From the NCBI GenBank assembly GCA_050008495.1, contig JBEKMN010000014.1, positions 1 through 64,000 on the forward strand: DNA of 64,000 nt, read 5' to 3'. Position numbers and translations under genes: made by a program. Origin of the DNA: CAVROP01 sp050008495. GTDB taxonomy: Bacteria; Acidobacteriota; Terriglobia; UBA7540. Every line of letters begins with the position of its first letter. Position 1 is the stretch's first letter. The notes below the pieces were generated by a model. The model made no database searches. It saw only the letters and a list, made by a program, of their open reading frames with translations, and was not told where the DNA came from. Shown piece by piece: positions 46,661-54,671 of this stretch.

Positions 46661-48514
46661 CTACTGTGAACCGCCGGGCGCCTCCACATCGCAGTTCAAT
46701 GCCGACATCCCGGTCGACTGGCTATCCCGCACCACCTCGCGCACCCGGTACGTTCCCGGACCCACCTCGAAATTGGTCTGGGCGACGATCCCGGATTTCG
46801 AATACTTCTCGAGCGTCGCGTCGCTGAGGTTAAGATCGATGGACGCTTCCTTGCTGGCGACGTACTTGCCGTCGCGATCGAAGAGGGCGGTGTCAAAAAT
46901 CAGCGTGTCCACGCTGCGGCCGGCCTCCTGGCGATAGCGCAAGGAGGCGATGTTCACATGAATGGAGACGATTAATTTCGACTTCTGATCATTCAGTTTT
47001 TCCACCTTCGCGCTGGCTTCCGCGGGCAAACCGTGCACTTCTTCGAGGGCGAACACGGCCCGCTCGAGTTCGCTCGCGCCCGGCGCCTTCTCCACCAGCG
47101 TCGCTTCCGAGGCAAAGTAGCCGCGGCGCGCCTGGACGGAGAGATGATCGGGATTCGTGAGGCTGACCTTGAGGGAATGGAATTGCCCGTTCAGCTTCAC
47201 GTCCTGAGGCGAAAAACTGAGCACATAGTAAACCTCAGGAACGGCCGCGGCCTCGCGGAAGCCCTCGGCAAAATCGTTGCTGTTGTGGAAAAACACGCCG
47301 CCCGTATCGGAGCTGAGGTAGGCAAGCACACCGCTCATGGCCACCACACCGGTTCTCTTCAGCCTCATCCTGATCGCCTCGACGCTCTGAAGGGCTGCAT
47401 TGGTTATCTCATTGGGGAGTCCCGTGACCAGCCCGGCGGCGTCGATGGCGCTGACAACTACCTGCCGTTGCAAAGCACGATCGGTGATGGCGTCGACTTT
47501 CTCCTTCTCGGTTTCAGTCAAGAATCCGGGCGAGACCAGCACCAGGCTACGCTGGCCCGGCATAGCGGCCAAGCGGCGAACAGATCGTTCTATGGCGTCT
47601 AACGCACGGAGTGACTCCGCCTCGACGCGGGCCCAAACGGCTGCAGCTTCCAGTTCCCCTTGCCGTTCCGCCTGCGGGGGGCAGGTATCGACAGCCGTCC
47701 GTCCTCCAGGCCGCTCCACGACGGAACCCATGCCGGCAGGCCGGTCTTCCCCGATCGCAGTCTCGCCGCAGACACATCCGATGGCGTCCGTGTGCAGGAC
47801 CACGAGGGCGTCTGGGTCATTGAGGATGTGGGCCAAATAGGCTTCGTAGTCATCGATCGCGGGACAACCTGAGGGGGAATGAGGAAGGGCAAGCGTGCGA
47901 TACAGCGCATCGTGGAGTTTGGCCTGGTCGCTGGTGAAATCGAGTTGGTCCTTGCCGGTGGCGGTGAAGATCGCCACCCGGTCCTGAGGCCGCACCGTGG
48001 TCTGCACATAGCGCCAAGCGGCTTGGCGCGTCCGCATGATTCCCTCGGTTTCGGTGTGATAATCGTCGAAGAAGAGACCTACGAATCGCTGGGGAACGAC
48101 AGCGGCCGGTGGAGCGGTGGTTGCGGCCGGGGCGGCGGGCGCCGCGGGCGGCTGAGCCGCTTCCGGTTTCGGGTTGGAAACCTCGACGCTGAAGTCCGCG
48201 ATCTCCTGCGGCTTCCCGTCGTCAAGCAGCCGGAAATCTTCCTTATGGAGATTGCCGACCGTCCGGCCTTTGTCATCGCGCACCACCACCCGGACCAATA
48301 CAACGTTGCGCTCGGCGCGAATGCGGAATTGCGGCGTGGTCTCGTGCGCCTGCATTTCAGGCGGGTTAGCTTCTTGCTGGGCAGTCGCGAGGCTGACAGC
48401 CAACACCAAAAGCGCTAGCGCCAGTAGCGCAGACCTGCTTTTCAGGTCTGCGGTTCTGGTAACGAATCTTAGGCCCAACCCTCGCATTCGGATAATAGCG
48501 GCGATTCGACCCAT
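46661..48514 (-). CDS. VWA-domain protein of the Acidobacterial TIGR03436 type
   Basis: A 617-residue exported protein (signal peptide ALLALALLVLAVSLATAQ, residues about 29-46). FRIRAERNVVLVRVVVRDDK, GRTVGNLHKEDFRLLDDGKP and QEIADFSVE are the family's characteristic opening. A Pro/Ala-rich linker is followed by a von Willebrand A-like domain (RFVGLFFDDYHTETEGIMRT, RSLVLVSPGF, VVVSAIDAAGLV) and a C-terminal beta-rich domain (GQFHSLKVSLTNPDHLSVQA RRGYF). Function is unknown. The family is abundant in Acidobacteria and likely mediates protein interactions at the cell surface. Confidence 0.9.
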   Translation of the reverse strand: MGRIAAIIRMRGLGLRFVTRTADLKSRSALLALALLVLAVSLATAQQEANPPEMQAHETTPQFRIRAERNVVLVRVVVRDDKGRTVGNLHKEDFRLLDDGKPQEIADFSVEVSNPKPEAAQPPAAPAAPAATTAPPAAVVPQRFVGLFFDDYHTETEGIMRTRQAAWRYVQTTVRPQDRVAIFTATGKDQLDFTSDQAKLHDALYRTLALPHSPSGCPAIDDYEAYLAHILNDPDALVVLHTDAIGCVCGETAIGEDRPAGMGSVVERPGGRTAVDTCPPQAERQGELEAAAVWARVEAESLRALDAIERSVRRLAAMPGQRSLVLVSPGFLTETEKEKVDAITDRALQRQVVVSAIDAAGLVTGLPNEITNAALQSVEAIRMRLKRTGVVAMSGVLAYLSSDTGGVFFHNSNDFAEGFREAAAVPEVYYVLSFSPQDVKLNGQFHSLKVSLTNPDHLSVQARRGYFASEATLVEKAPGASELERAVFALEEVHGLPAEASAKVEKLNDQKSKLIVSIHVNIASLRYRQEAGRSVDTLIFDTALFDRDGKYVASKEASIDLNLSDATLEKYSKSGIVAQTNFEVGPGTYRVREVVRDSQSTGMSALNCDVEAPGGSQ

Positions 48515-48604
48515 TGATCAGCCTCGAAGAGCCGCGGACCTCAAAAGTGAAGGTCCGCGCTACCTTCTTCATTCAACCCTGTCATTCCGAATGACCGCCA
48601 CATT

Positions 48605-49498
48605 CTAAGACGGGGGGCGCGAACCCGACTCTTCCGTCTGCACGACGAAGAGCCGGTAGTTGGAGTAGTTGTGAAGGTTCTGGTACGTATACCTCCCCAT
48701 TTGCCCACTCACATTCACCCGGCGCGGCAACCACAGCGACTTGCCACCTTGTTTGAAAGTCACCTCGAAGTACTCGATTTCGGTGGTTTCCCGGACCAAA
48801 CTAACCGTCGAGTCCGGCCGCTCAATATCCGTACGCAGGCGAAGGATCCTGAAGTTCACCGGATCGATCCACGCCACACCCTGCACCAATACGCTCGCCG
48901 TCCTGTCCTTGAAGACTACGAGACTGGTTCGCCGCGCCAGACCCGGCCGCTGGGCGAAGGCGACGACAAAGGCGTCTTGCCCCGCAACCTTTTCACGCCC
49001 TAAGTAGCTAAAGCGGGAGTCCGCCTGGAGGCGAGGATGAAAATGGATCGTCATCGAAACAAATCCGATGGTCACGATGGTGCGTTGGGACTCGAGATGC
49101 ACGACTTTGCCCTTGGAGTCTGTGCGATACTCCTCGAGGCGAGTATTGTCTCCCCCCGGCTTAACCAAGGCTACATAATTGAGCTGGGCATCGTAATGAG
49201 CCGCCAGCGTTTCCCCGGGGACATCAACCGCCGAGATGACGTGCTCGGTGCAGGTGGTATTCGAGAAATTGTCGAAAAACTCAGCGACCGTCGCTCCCAC
49301 CCGCCGCAGAATCTCCGGTAGCATCTCCTGGCTGGAGGCCGGCACAAGATGCTTGAGTTCGGGAACGTGCTTGGCAAGTTCAGCCGGCGTCATGTCTAGG
49401 TAGGTCTCTGGGGCGCCGTGGGACTCAGGCACCTGTGCCTCCAAGCACGGAAGGGCCGCAAGCATAAGCAGCGCGAGAATAAAGGCACACCGGCGCAT
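48605..49498 (-). CDS. Exported protein with outer-membrane-lipoprotein-carrier-like features
   Basis: A 297-residue protein with a signal peptide (CAFILALLMLAALPCLEAQ). MTPAELAKHVPELKHLVPAS and LRRVGATVAEFFDNFSNTTC begin the mature part. The core is beta-rich (NYVALVKPGG, FVSMTIHFHPRLQADSRFSY LGREKVAGQDAFVVAFAQRP, VQGVAWIDPVNFRILRLRTD). The repeated charged strands and G-x-E-x-V-x-G-x-x-A-x-V-V pattern recall LolA/LolB-like half-barrels, but I would not assign a family. The ATG at 49498 fits the signal peptide. Confidence 0.7.
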   Translation of the reverse strand: MRRCAFILALLMLAALPCLEAQVPESHGAPETYLDMTPAELAKHVPELKHLVPASSQEMLPEILRRVGATVAEFFDNFSNTTCTEHVISAVDVPGETLAAHYDAQLNYVALVKPGGDNTRLEEYRTDSKGKVVHLESQRTIVTIGFVSMTIHFHPRLQADSRFSYLGREKVAGQDAFVVAFAQRPGLARRTSLVVFKDRTASVLVQGVAWIDPVNFRILRLRTDIERPDSTVSLVRETTEIEYFEVTFKQGGKSLWLPRRVNVSGQMGRYTYQNLHNYSNYRLFVVQTEESGSRPPS

Positions 49499-49721
49499 GT
49501 TGCGGTTAACTAAGGCAGTCCCCCTGGCCGGAGTCTCAAAGTCGCATCGAATATACACCCCGGCCGACCGTGAGCGCAATCGCTGCCCGCCGCCAAGGCC
49601 GCAAGGCGCTATTGACGAACTGAACCGGGCGCTCGAAGCGCAAAGTGAGTGGAGTCTTCACTCTCACCATGGTAGTCTAGTGGATTGTTGTTAAGCCTAC
49701 GGCCAGTCACAGGAGGAGTCC

Positions 49722-50987
49722 GTGACTCCACAATCCGGAAGTAGTCTTGACGTCACGATCGTGGGCGGGGGAATGATCACCAACGATCTACTCCTACCGT
49801 CCTTGTACCATCTGCAAAGAACGGGCGTCGTCCGCAAGATCGACATCTGTGCGTTGGACAGCTCACCTTTGAAGGCTCTGGCGGAGAGCGCAGATTTCAA
49901 GGAAGCTTTTCCGGGGCAGGATTTCACACCCCATCCATCGTTGCGAGAACCGCCGGAGAGGAAGTTCCCCGAGCTTTACAAAGAGGTGGTTGCGGCGATG
50001 GCGCCGGGCAACATGGTGGTGGTGGCGATGCCCGACCATCTTCACAACGAGGTGGTGCGGCACGCCCTGCATTGCGATCAGAACGTGCTGTGCGTAAAAC
50101 CGCTGGTTCTCAGACACGAACAGGCTGTCGAAATCGAGGAGTTGGCTGCTGAAAAAGGGCGCCTGGTGGGCATTGAGTATCACAAGCGCTTTGACCGCCG
50201 ATCGCTGATGGCGAGGCGGGGATATGCCCTCGGGCAGTTCGGGGCGTTCGTTATGGGCGAGGCCAAGCTGATCGAGCCCTACTATTATCGCCACTCGAAT
50301 TTTCAGAACTGGTTTACCTGCAATAACACGGACCCTTTCACTTATATCGGCTGTCATTATGTTGATCTTGTTTACTTCATTACCGGGCTGAAGCCGGTGG
50401 AAGTTTCCGTTCAGGGCGTCAAAGGGAAATTTCCCAACGGGAACGAAGCTTACCTCTGGTCGCACGGACGGGTGACCTGGGAGAATGGCGCGCTGCTCTC
50501 GGTCGTCAACGGCCTGGGCTACCCTGATGCCGCGGCGGGCAGCAACGACCAGGGGCTGATCATGTACTGCGAAGGGCAGGGCCAGACGGGACTCATCTTT
50601 CACGACGATCACAACCGGGGTGTGGCCTACTCCTATCTCGAAGGCATTGGCCCAGGAGGATCGAAATACAACTACGTTAGTCCTGATTTCTTTCGGTTTG
50701 TCCCCTGGGAAGGCCCGGGCTATAAACCGATCGGTTACGGGTACGAATCCGTGGCGGGCATCACAGAGAGCGTCCAACGCATGGCCAAAGAGACGGCGGG
50801 TTTGGCGCCCGAGGTGGCCTTGGAGCGCCGCAGGCAATTCCTGCGCGAGGTGGATGCGCGAGGCCTGATTGCCACGCCCGCCAATAGCTCCATCAACGAG
50901 TTGGTGGTGGAGGCCGCGCGCAAGTCCATCGTCCAGGGCGCCGCGCCGGTCCGCGTCGTTTACGGCGAACACCCGCACGTGGAATAA
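49722..50987 (+). CDS. Gfo/Idh/MocA family oxidoreductase
   Basis: A 421-residue NAD(P)-dependent enzyme starting with GTG after AGGAGG (spacer about six). SLDVTIVGGGMITNDLLLPS is the Rossmann nucleotide site. NMVVVAMPDHLHNEVVRHAL and NVLCVKPLVLRHEQAVEIEE hold the conserved K-P of the family. VGIEYHKRFDRRSLMARRGY and CHYVDLVYFITGLKPVEVSV belong to the C-terminal sheet with the catalytic histidine. The substrate is likely a sugar or cyclitol. The class III aminotransferase starts 116 bases downstream on the same strand, so the pair may oxidise and aminate one sugar (inference). Confidence 0.9.
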   Translation: MTPQSGSSLDVTIVGGGMITNDLLLPSLYHLQRTGVVRKIDICALDSSPLKALAESADFKEAFPGQDFTPHPSLREPPERKFPELYKEVVAAMAPGNMVVVAMPDHLHNEVVRHALHCDQNVLCVKPLVLRHEQAVEIEELAAEKGRLVGIEYHKRFDRRSLMARRGYALGQFGAFVMGEAKLIEPYYYRHSNFQNWFTCNNTDPFTYIGCHYVDLVYFITGLKPVEVSVQGVKGKFPNGNEAYLWSHGRVTWENGALLSVVNGLGYPDAAAGSNDQGLIMYCEGQGQTGLIFHDDHNRGVAYSYLEGIGPGGSKYNYVSPDFFRFVPWEGPGYKPIGYGYESVAGITESVQRMAKETAGLAPEVALERRRQFLREVDARGLIATPANSSINELVVEAARKSIVQGAAPVRVVYGEHPHVE

Positions 50988-51001
50988 CAGGCAACGACAT
51001 G

Positions 51002-51027
51002 TCATTCCCGCGAAGGCGGGAATCCAC
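51002..51027. repeat. ATTCCCGCGAAGGCGGGAAT palindrome
   Basis: The palindrome ATTCCC-8-GGGAAT, also found at 59374-59400. It lies between the oxidoreductase and aminotransferase genes and has the same outline as the dRS3 repeats of Neisseria. Confidence 0.8.
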
Positions 51028-51103
51028 GGCGGGTTGTGGTCTCTTTCAAATCTCAGATTCCAGATTTCAGATTTCAGGCAAGAGAGCTGGTCGAAGGAGA
51101 AAC

Positions 51104-52477
51104 ATGGCTGTCTACGATTTAACACCTGTGGAAGTCCCCGCGGTGGAAACGAAATATCGCCGCATCAGAACCAAGCTGCCGGTGCCCGAATCGCTGCCCA
51201 TTTTCGAATCGCTGGGTCAATCGGAGCCGCGCTCCATGGCCGGGCAGCCGCCCATCGTGTGGGACAAGGCGGAAGACTTCATCGTCAGTGACCCGTGGGG
51301 CAACCGCTGGATCGACTGGTCGTCCGGCGTACTCATCACCAACGCCGGGCACGGACGCGAGGAGATCCGCGCGGCGTTGAGGGAAGTGATCGACCGCGGG
51401 CTGCTGGCTTCTTACGTGTTCGTGCACGAGCGGCGCGCGCGGCTGACGCAAATGCTCCGAGCTGTATCCCCGGATCCCGAAAAATACCGGGTCTTTCTGA
51501 TGAGCACCGGCAGCGAGGCGACCGAGAACTGCATCAAGCTGTCGAAGACCTACGGCTTGCAAAAACACGGGCCGCACAAGAAGTACTTTGTGACCTTTGA
51601 CTATGCCTTCCATGGACGCACCATGGGCGCCCAGCTTGCCGGCGGCATCGAGAAGCAAAAGCAGTGGATGGTCGACCGCGACCCGAGCTTCGTGCAGGTG
51701 CCGTTTCCCGATGGCTACAAGAATGAGGACACGTCGTTTGACCTCTTCCTGAAAACGCTGCGGGAAAAGGGCGTGGCGCCTCAGCACATTGCAGGGCTGA
51801 TGACGGAAACTTATCAAGGCGGCGGACCGGATTTCCTGCCGGTGGAATACGCGCAGAAGCTGGAGAAACTCTGCCGCGAACACGACATCGTGATGTGCTA
51901 CGACGAAGTGCAGGCAGGATTCGGGCGCACGGGGAAAATGTTTGGGTTCGAACATTATGGGGTACGGCCCGATCTGATCGCTTGCGGCAAAGGCATCTCC
52001 TCGTCATTGCCCATTTCGGCCGTCATCGGGCGCGAAGACATCATGGGACTTTATCCCCCGGGCTCGATGACTTCGACGCATTCCGGATCGCCTCTGCCGG
52101 TGGCCGCGGCTATTGCCAGCCTCGAAATCATTCAGAAGGAAGGGTTGGTGGAGCAAGCCGCGCGATTGGGTGAGATCCTCGTGCCGGAGTTGAGGCGAAT
52201 TCAGCAGAAGCATCCCCACGTCCTGGGGTGCGTACAAGGCAAAGGGTTGGTGGCGGGGATTCAAGTGGTCAAGCCGGGAACGAAGACTCCCGACCCCGAG
52301 ATGGCTTTGAAGATCAACATCGCCTGCCTGCAAAAAGGGGTGCTGATGTTTGCGCCTGTAGGTGCGTCAGGAGAGTGCATCAAGATCGCTCCTCCCTTGA
52401 GCATCCCTGAGGACGCGTTGCGAGAGTCCATTGGGGTCTTGGAAGAAGCGGTGGATGAGGTTCTGGGGAGAGTCTGA
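51104..52477 (+). CDS. Class III PLP-dependent aminotransferase
   Basis: A 457-residue enzyme of the ornithine/GABA/acetylornithine aminotransferase family. Conserved blocks: DPWGNRWIDWSSGVLITNAG, VFLMSTGSEATENCIKLSKT, YFVTFDYAFHGRTMGAQLAG, LMTETYQGGGPDF, IVMCYDEVQAGFGRTGKMFG, DLIACGKGISSSLPISAVIG (PLP lysine in ACGKG) and MTSTHSGSPLPVAAAIASLE. The ATG at 51104 follows AAGGAGAAAC. The amino acceptor is not evident. The neighbouring oxidoreductase hints at a sugar or cyclitol ketone. Confidence 0.92.
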   Translation: MAVYDLTPVEVPAVETKYRRIRTKLPVPESLPIFESLGQSEPRSMAGQPPIVWDKAEDFIVSDPWGNRWIDWSSGVLITNAGHGREEIRAALREVIDRGLLASYVFVHERRARLTQMLRAVSPDPEKYRVFLMSTGSEATENCIKLSKTYGLQKHGPHKKYFVTFDYAFHGRTMGAQLAGGIEKQKQWMVDRDPSFVQVPFPDGYKNEDTSFDLFLKTLREKGVAPQHIAGLMTETYQGGGPDFLPVEYAQKLEKLCREHDIVMCYDEVQAGFGRTGKMFGFEHYGVRPDLIACGKGISSSLPISAVIGREDIMGLYPPGSMTSTHSGSPLPVAAAIASLEIIQKEGLVEQAARLGEILVPELRRIQQKHPHVLGCVQGKGLVAGIQVVKPGTKTPDPEMALKINIACLQKGVLMFAPVGASGECIKIAPPLSIPEDALRESIGVLEEAVDEVLGRV

Positions 52478-52552
52478 CCCACATGTCATCCTGAGTGGTC
52501 ATGGGCCTTGGGCCCACCCAGAGTGATGGATGTTGAGGGGGCCGGCCCAAGG

Positions 52553-52604
52553 TCGTGGTGCGGGCGTCCCGCCCGCGCGCGGGAGCGGGGCGCCCGCACC
52601 ACAC
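52553..52604. repeat. GC-rich repeat copy between the aminotransferase and thyX
   Basis: GGTGCGGGCGTCCCGCCCGC followed by GCGGGAGCGGGGCGCCCGCA, related to 13976-14070. Confidence 0.8.
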
Positions 52605-52628
52605 GCGGTACTTACGACTCAGTGAGGA

Positions 52629-53414
52629 TCAAACCTTGGAGTGCTGGACGCGCACGGCGGGCATCCCGTCCGGTTCGGCGACGATTTCGACGTCGCGGAA
52701 GATGTTGGGGCTTTCCTGCTTGAGGAGGCGGCAAACCTCGACGGCCAGCAGGCGAATTTCCGTGTCGGCGTGCGGGCTGCCGCGAAGTTCCATGAAGTGC
52801 CGCCAAGCACGGCTGTTGCCGGTAACGAAGATTTTGGTTTCGCAGGCATTGGGAAGAATGGACCTCGCCGCCTGGCGAGCCCACTTGCGGCGGTCGCGCG
52901 GGGCCATTTCCGGATGCTTCTGCTGAACGTATTGGACGGTCGCTTCGCCCAGTTCGAGGTAGGCTTTGCGGATGACCTCGATCGTCTCCTGCCATTTCTG
53001 CCGCAACTCTTCGTTTTCCTGATAAAGCGGGGGAACCACATAGCTGGCCTGGCTCTCATCCACATAGCGCTGGGAAAGCTGCGAGTAGCTGAAACCTGCC
53101 CGGTGGCGAACCAGTTCATGGGTGAGAGCGCGGCTTACGCCGGTAATCAGCAGACACCACACGGCGTGCTCGAGGACGCTGCCGTGTTTGGAGCTCAGGA
53201 TGTTCTCAACGTAATCCTGGTTGGATTTCCGCCCTTTGCCGAATGACATATAGCAGGTGCGCCCGGCGATTTCGGCGAGCATTTCGGCCGGGGCCGGCGC
53301 GTCCGTGGTGAACACCAGGCCTTCGTCTTGGAGAAAACGAGCCACTTCCTCGGGCACTACCGTTTGGCGCCCGACGACGTAGACTTTCGGCTTAGTGATG
53401 TACGGATCAGCCAT
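52629..53414 (-). CDS. thyX: FAD-dependent thymidylate synthase
   Basis: A 261-residue enzyme making dTMP from dUMP with FADH2 and methylene-tetrahydrofolate. The ThyX motif R-H-R-x8-S is present (R103-H104-R105, S114 in RHRAGFSYSQLSQRY). Other family segments are RTCYMSFGKGRKSNQDYVEN, HGSVLEHAVWCLLITGVSRA and GNSRAWRHFMELRGSPHADTEIR. It replaces ThyA, common in Acidobacteria. It is co-oriented with rpmE, but the rpmE terminator lies between them. Confidence 0.96.
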   Translation of the reverse strand: MADPYITKPKVYVVGRQTVVPEEVARFLQDEGLVFTTDAPAPAEMLAEIAGRTCYMSFGKGRKSNQDYVENILSSKHGSVLEHAVWCLLITGVSRALTHELVRHRAGFSYSQLSQRYVDESQASYVVPPLYQENEELRQKWQETIEVIRKAYLELGEATVQYVQQKHPEMAPRDRRKWARQAARSILPNACETKIFVTGNSRAWRHFMELRGSPHADTEIRLLAVEVCRLLKQESPNIFRDVEIVAEPDGMPAVRVQHSKV

Positions 53415-53464
53415 GCTGTGGAGTCCGATTGCTGCTTTGGGCTCGCGGCTTGTCCAAGGGGCCT

Positions 53465-53500
53465 AAAAAAAACCGCGGACCCCGAAATCAGGGGTCCGCG
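53465..53500 (-). terminator. Rho-independent terminator of rpmE
   Basis: Minus-strand stem CGCGGACCCC/GGGGTCCGCG (53474-53500) with a 7-base loop and eight Ts. The stem belongs to a dispersed palindrome family (see 48531). Confidence 0.85.
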
Positions 53501-53538
53501 CTGCCTGCTTCGAGGCGACACAGCGAGACTAGGATATC

Positions 53539-53796
53539 CTACTTGCTTGGCGCCGCCGCCTTCGCTTCGGCGGATGCGGCGGCGGCCTTCCTGAAGTCCG
53601 CGTACTTGCGCTGGAAGCGTTCCACACGTCCCGCGCTGTCCATTATCTTCTGTTTGCCGGTAAAGAACGGATGGCAATGGGAACAGATTTCCAGGTGCAA
53701 CACATCGCTCTTGAAGGTCGAACGCGTCTTGAACGTGTACCCGCAGGCGCATACGACGGTCACAGGGTGATAGTTGGGGTGAATAGCGTTTTTCAT
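53539..53796 (-). CDS. rpmE: 50S ribosomal protein L31
   Basis: An 85-residue C+ (zinc-binding) type L31: MKNAIHPNYHPVTVVCACGY, then TFKTRSTFKSDVLHLEICSH CHPFFTGKQKIMDSAGRVER F. Zinc ligands are C16, C18, C38 and C41. The alanine/lysine-rich tail is slightly longer than in E. coli. The promoter and AGGAG are intact. L31 links the ribosomal subunits. Confidence 0.96.
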   Translation of the reverse strand: MKNAIHPNYHPVTVVCACGYTFKTRSTFKSDVLHLEICSHCHPFFTGKQKIMDSAGRVERFQRKYADFRKAAAASAEAKAAAPSK

Positions 53797-53825
53797 GAAA
53801 CTCCTCGCAACAAGTGCAAACGCTT

Positions 53826-53854
53826 ATTATACCGACCTCTGGCCAAGTTTTCAA
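53826..53854 (-). promoter_or_regulatory. rpmE promoter
   Basis: On the minus strand TTGAAA (53849-53854), 17 bp, TATAAT (53826-53831), about 25 bases before the rpmE start. Confidence 0.75.
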
Positions 53855-53920
53855 TCCGAAATGAAGGAGGAGCGCACGACAGAGAAGTTGCACCATCCGC
53901 AGGAGGAGTGAAGAAAGTGG

Positions 53921-53957
53921 TTGGGTTTGGTTCTCTGACAGCTTATAATACTGTCAG
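53921..53957 (+). promoter_or_regulatory. Promoter with palindrome before the DUF6788 remnant
   Basis: TTGGGT (53921-53926), 17 bp, TATAAT (53944-53949). CTGACAG (53935-53941) and CTGTCAG (53951-53957) form an inverted repeat around the -10 hexamer, like an operator. Confidence 0.6.
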
Positions 53958-53970
53958 CCAGGAGAAGCCT

Positions 53971-54174
53971 ATGTCCCACCCCTTGCAGCTCGAGGCTTTG
54001 CAGCGCCAGCGTGACCAGTTGAAGGCGCGGCTGGTAGAGATGGGCGACATGCGTCCGGGGTCTTTGGTCGAGCGCTTCCGCACCGGTTCGTACCAGTCTG
54101 CGCACACGATGATCGGAGGCATGGGACCGATTCGAACGGCGGCCCTGAGAAGCTCACGAAAGTCCCCGTCGTGT
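53971..54174 (+). pseudogene. DUF6788-like gene remnant
   Basis: The ATG at 53971, behind an intact AGGAG and promoter, opens MSHPLQLEALQRQRDQLKAR LVEMGDMRPGSLVERFR. The QRDQLKARL helix and M-R-P-G-S-L-V-E-R-F-R motif are those of DUF6788 proteins. In that family a C-G-K-x-x-C-x-C zinc-like segment and an H-G-P-x-W-x-L-T stretch follow. Here the similarity stops at about 54090, where the frame continues into unrelated residues. A neighbouring frame keeps weak traces (GPEKLTKVPV). The gene is therefore degenerate, and its 3' end abuts the broken response regulator at 54175. Confidence 0.6.
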
Positions 54175-54671
54175 TTCCTGGTTGCTTTTGCCGTCCGCCA
54201 CCAGGCCCAGCACTTCTAATTCCCGGCAGTTAACCCTGGTTTGCTGAAACGCTCGGCTAATCTCGCCGCCAGAGTCGGCGCGATATGTGATTTCCCCGCG
54301 TGCACGGTGCGGATGCACTCCAGCAGCTCCTCGCGGGGCGCCCCTTTAAGGACATAGCCTTTTGCTCCCCACTGCAAGGCCCGGTAGATGTCTTCATTGT
54401 CGTCGAAAGTCGTCAGCACTACCAGCCGAGCACCGGGAAAGCGCCGGCAAATGGCGAGGATTGCTTGCAGCCCATCCATTCCGCGCATTCGCAAGTCGAT
54501 CAGAGCCACATCGGGGCGGTGCTGCGAGAATTGCTCAACCGCCTCCCTGCCATCACCCGCCTCGGCCACAACCTTCATGTCCGGCTGGCGATTGATCATG
54601 GCGGACAAGCCCTCCCGCACCACAGGATGGTCGTCCGCGATCAGAATCCGAATGGATTCGGGAACCTTCAT
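54175..54671 (-). pseudogene. NarL/FixJ-type response regulator, frameshifted and truncated
   Basis: The receiver domain is complete: SIRILIADDHPVVREGLSAM, phosphoacceptor D59 in VALIDLRMRG, a T/S switch at LVVLTTFDD and K109 in YVLKGA. The frame then reads RFSKPGLTAGN and stops at 54216. A single missing base explains this: in the next frame the DNA encodes RELEVLGLVADGKSNQE, the first half of the LuxR helix-turn-helix that normally follows LTA. After 54175 even that is lost. The product can be phosphorylated but cannot bind DNA. The start (54671) overlaps the kinase stop. Confidence 0.88.

Noticed and set aside
54085..54160. Possible tRNA 3' fragment (GTTCGAATCGG on the minus strand)
   Set aside because: The T-arm would have only about four good pairs and there is no matching 5' acceptor strand, D-arm or anticodon arm within 100 bases. 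The sequence lies in the scarred region between two pseudogenes, and the motif is probably chance.
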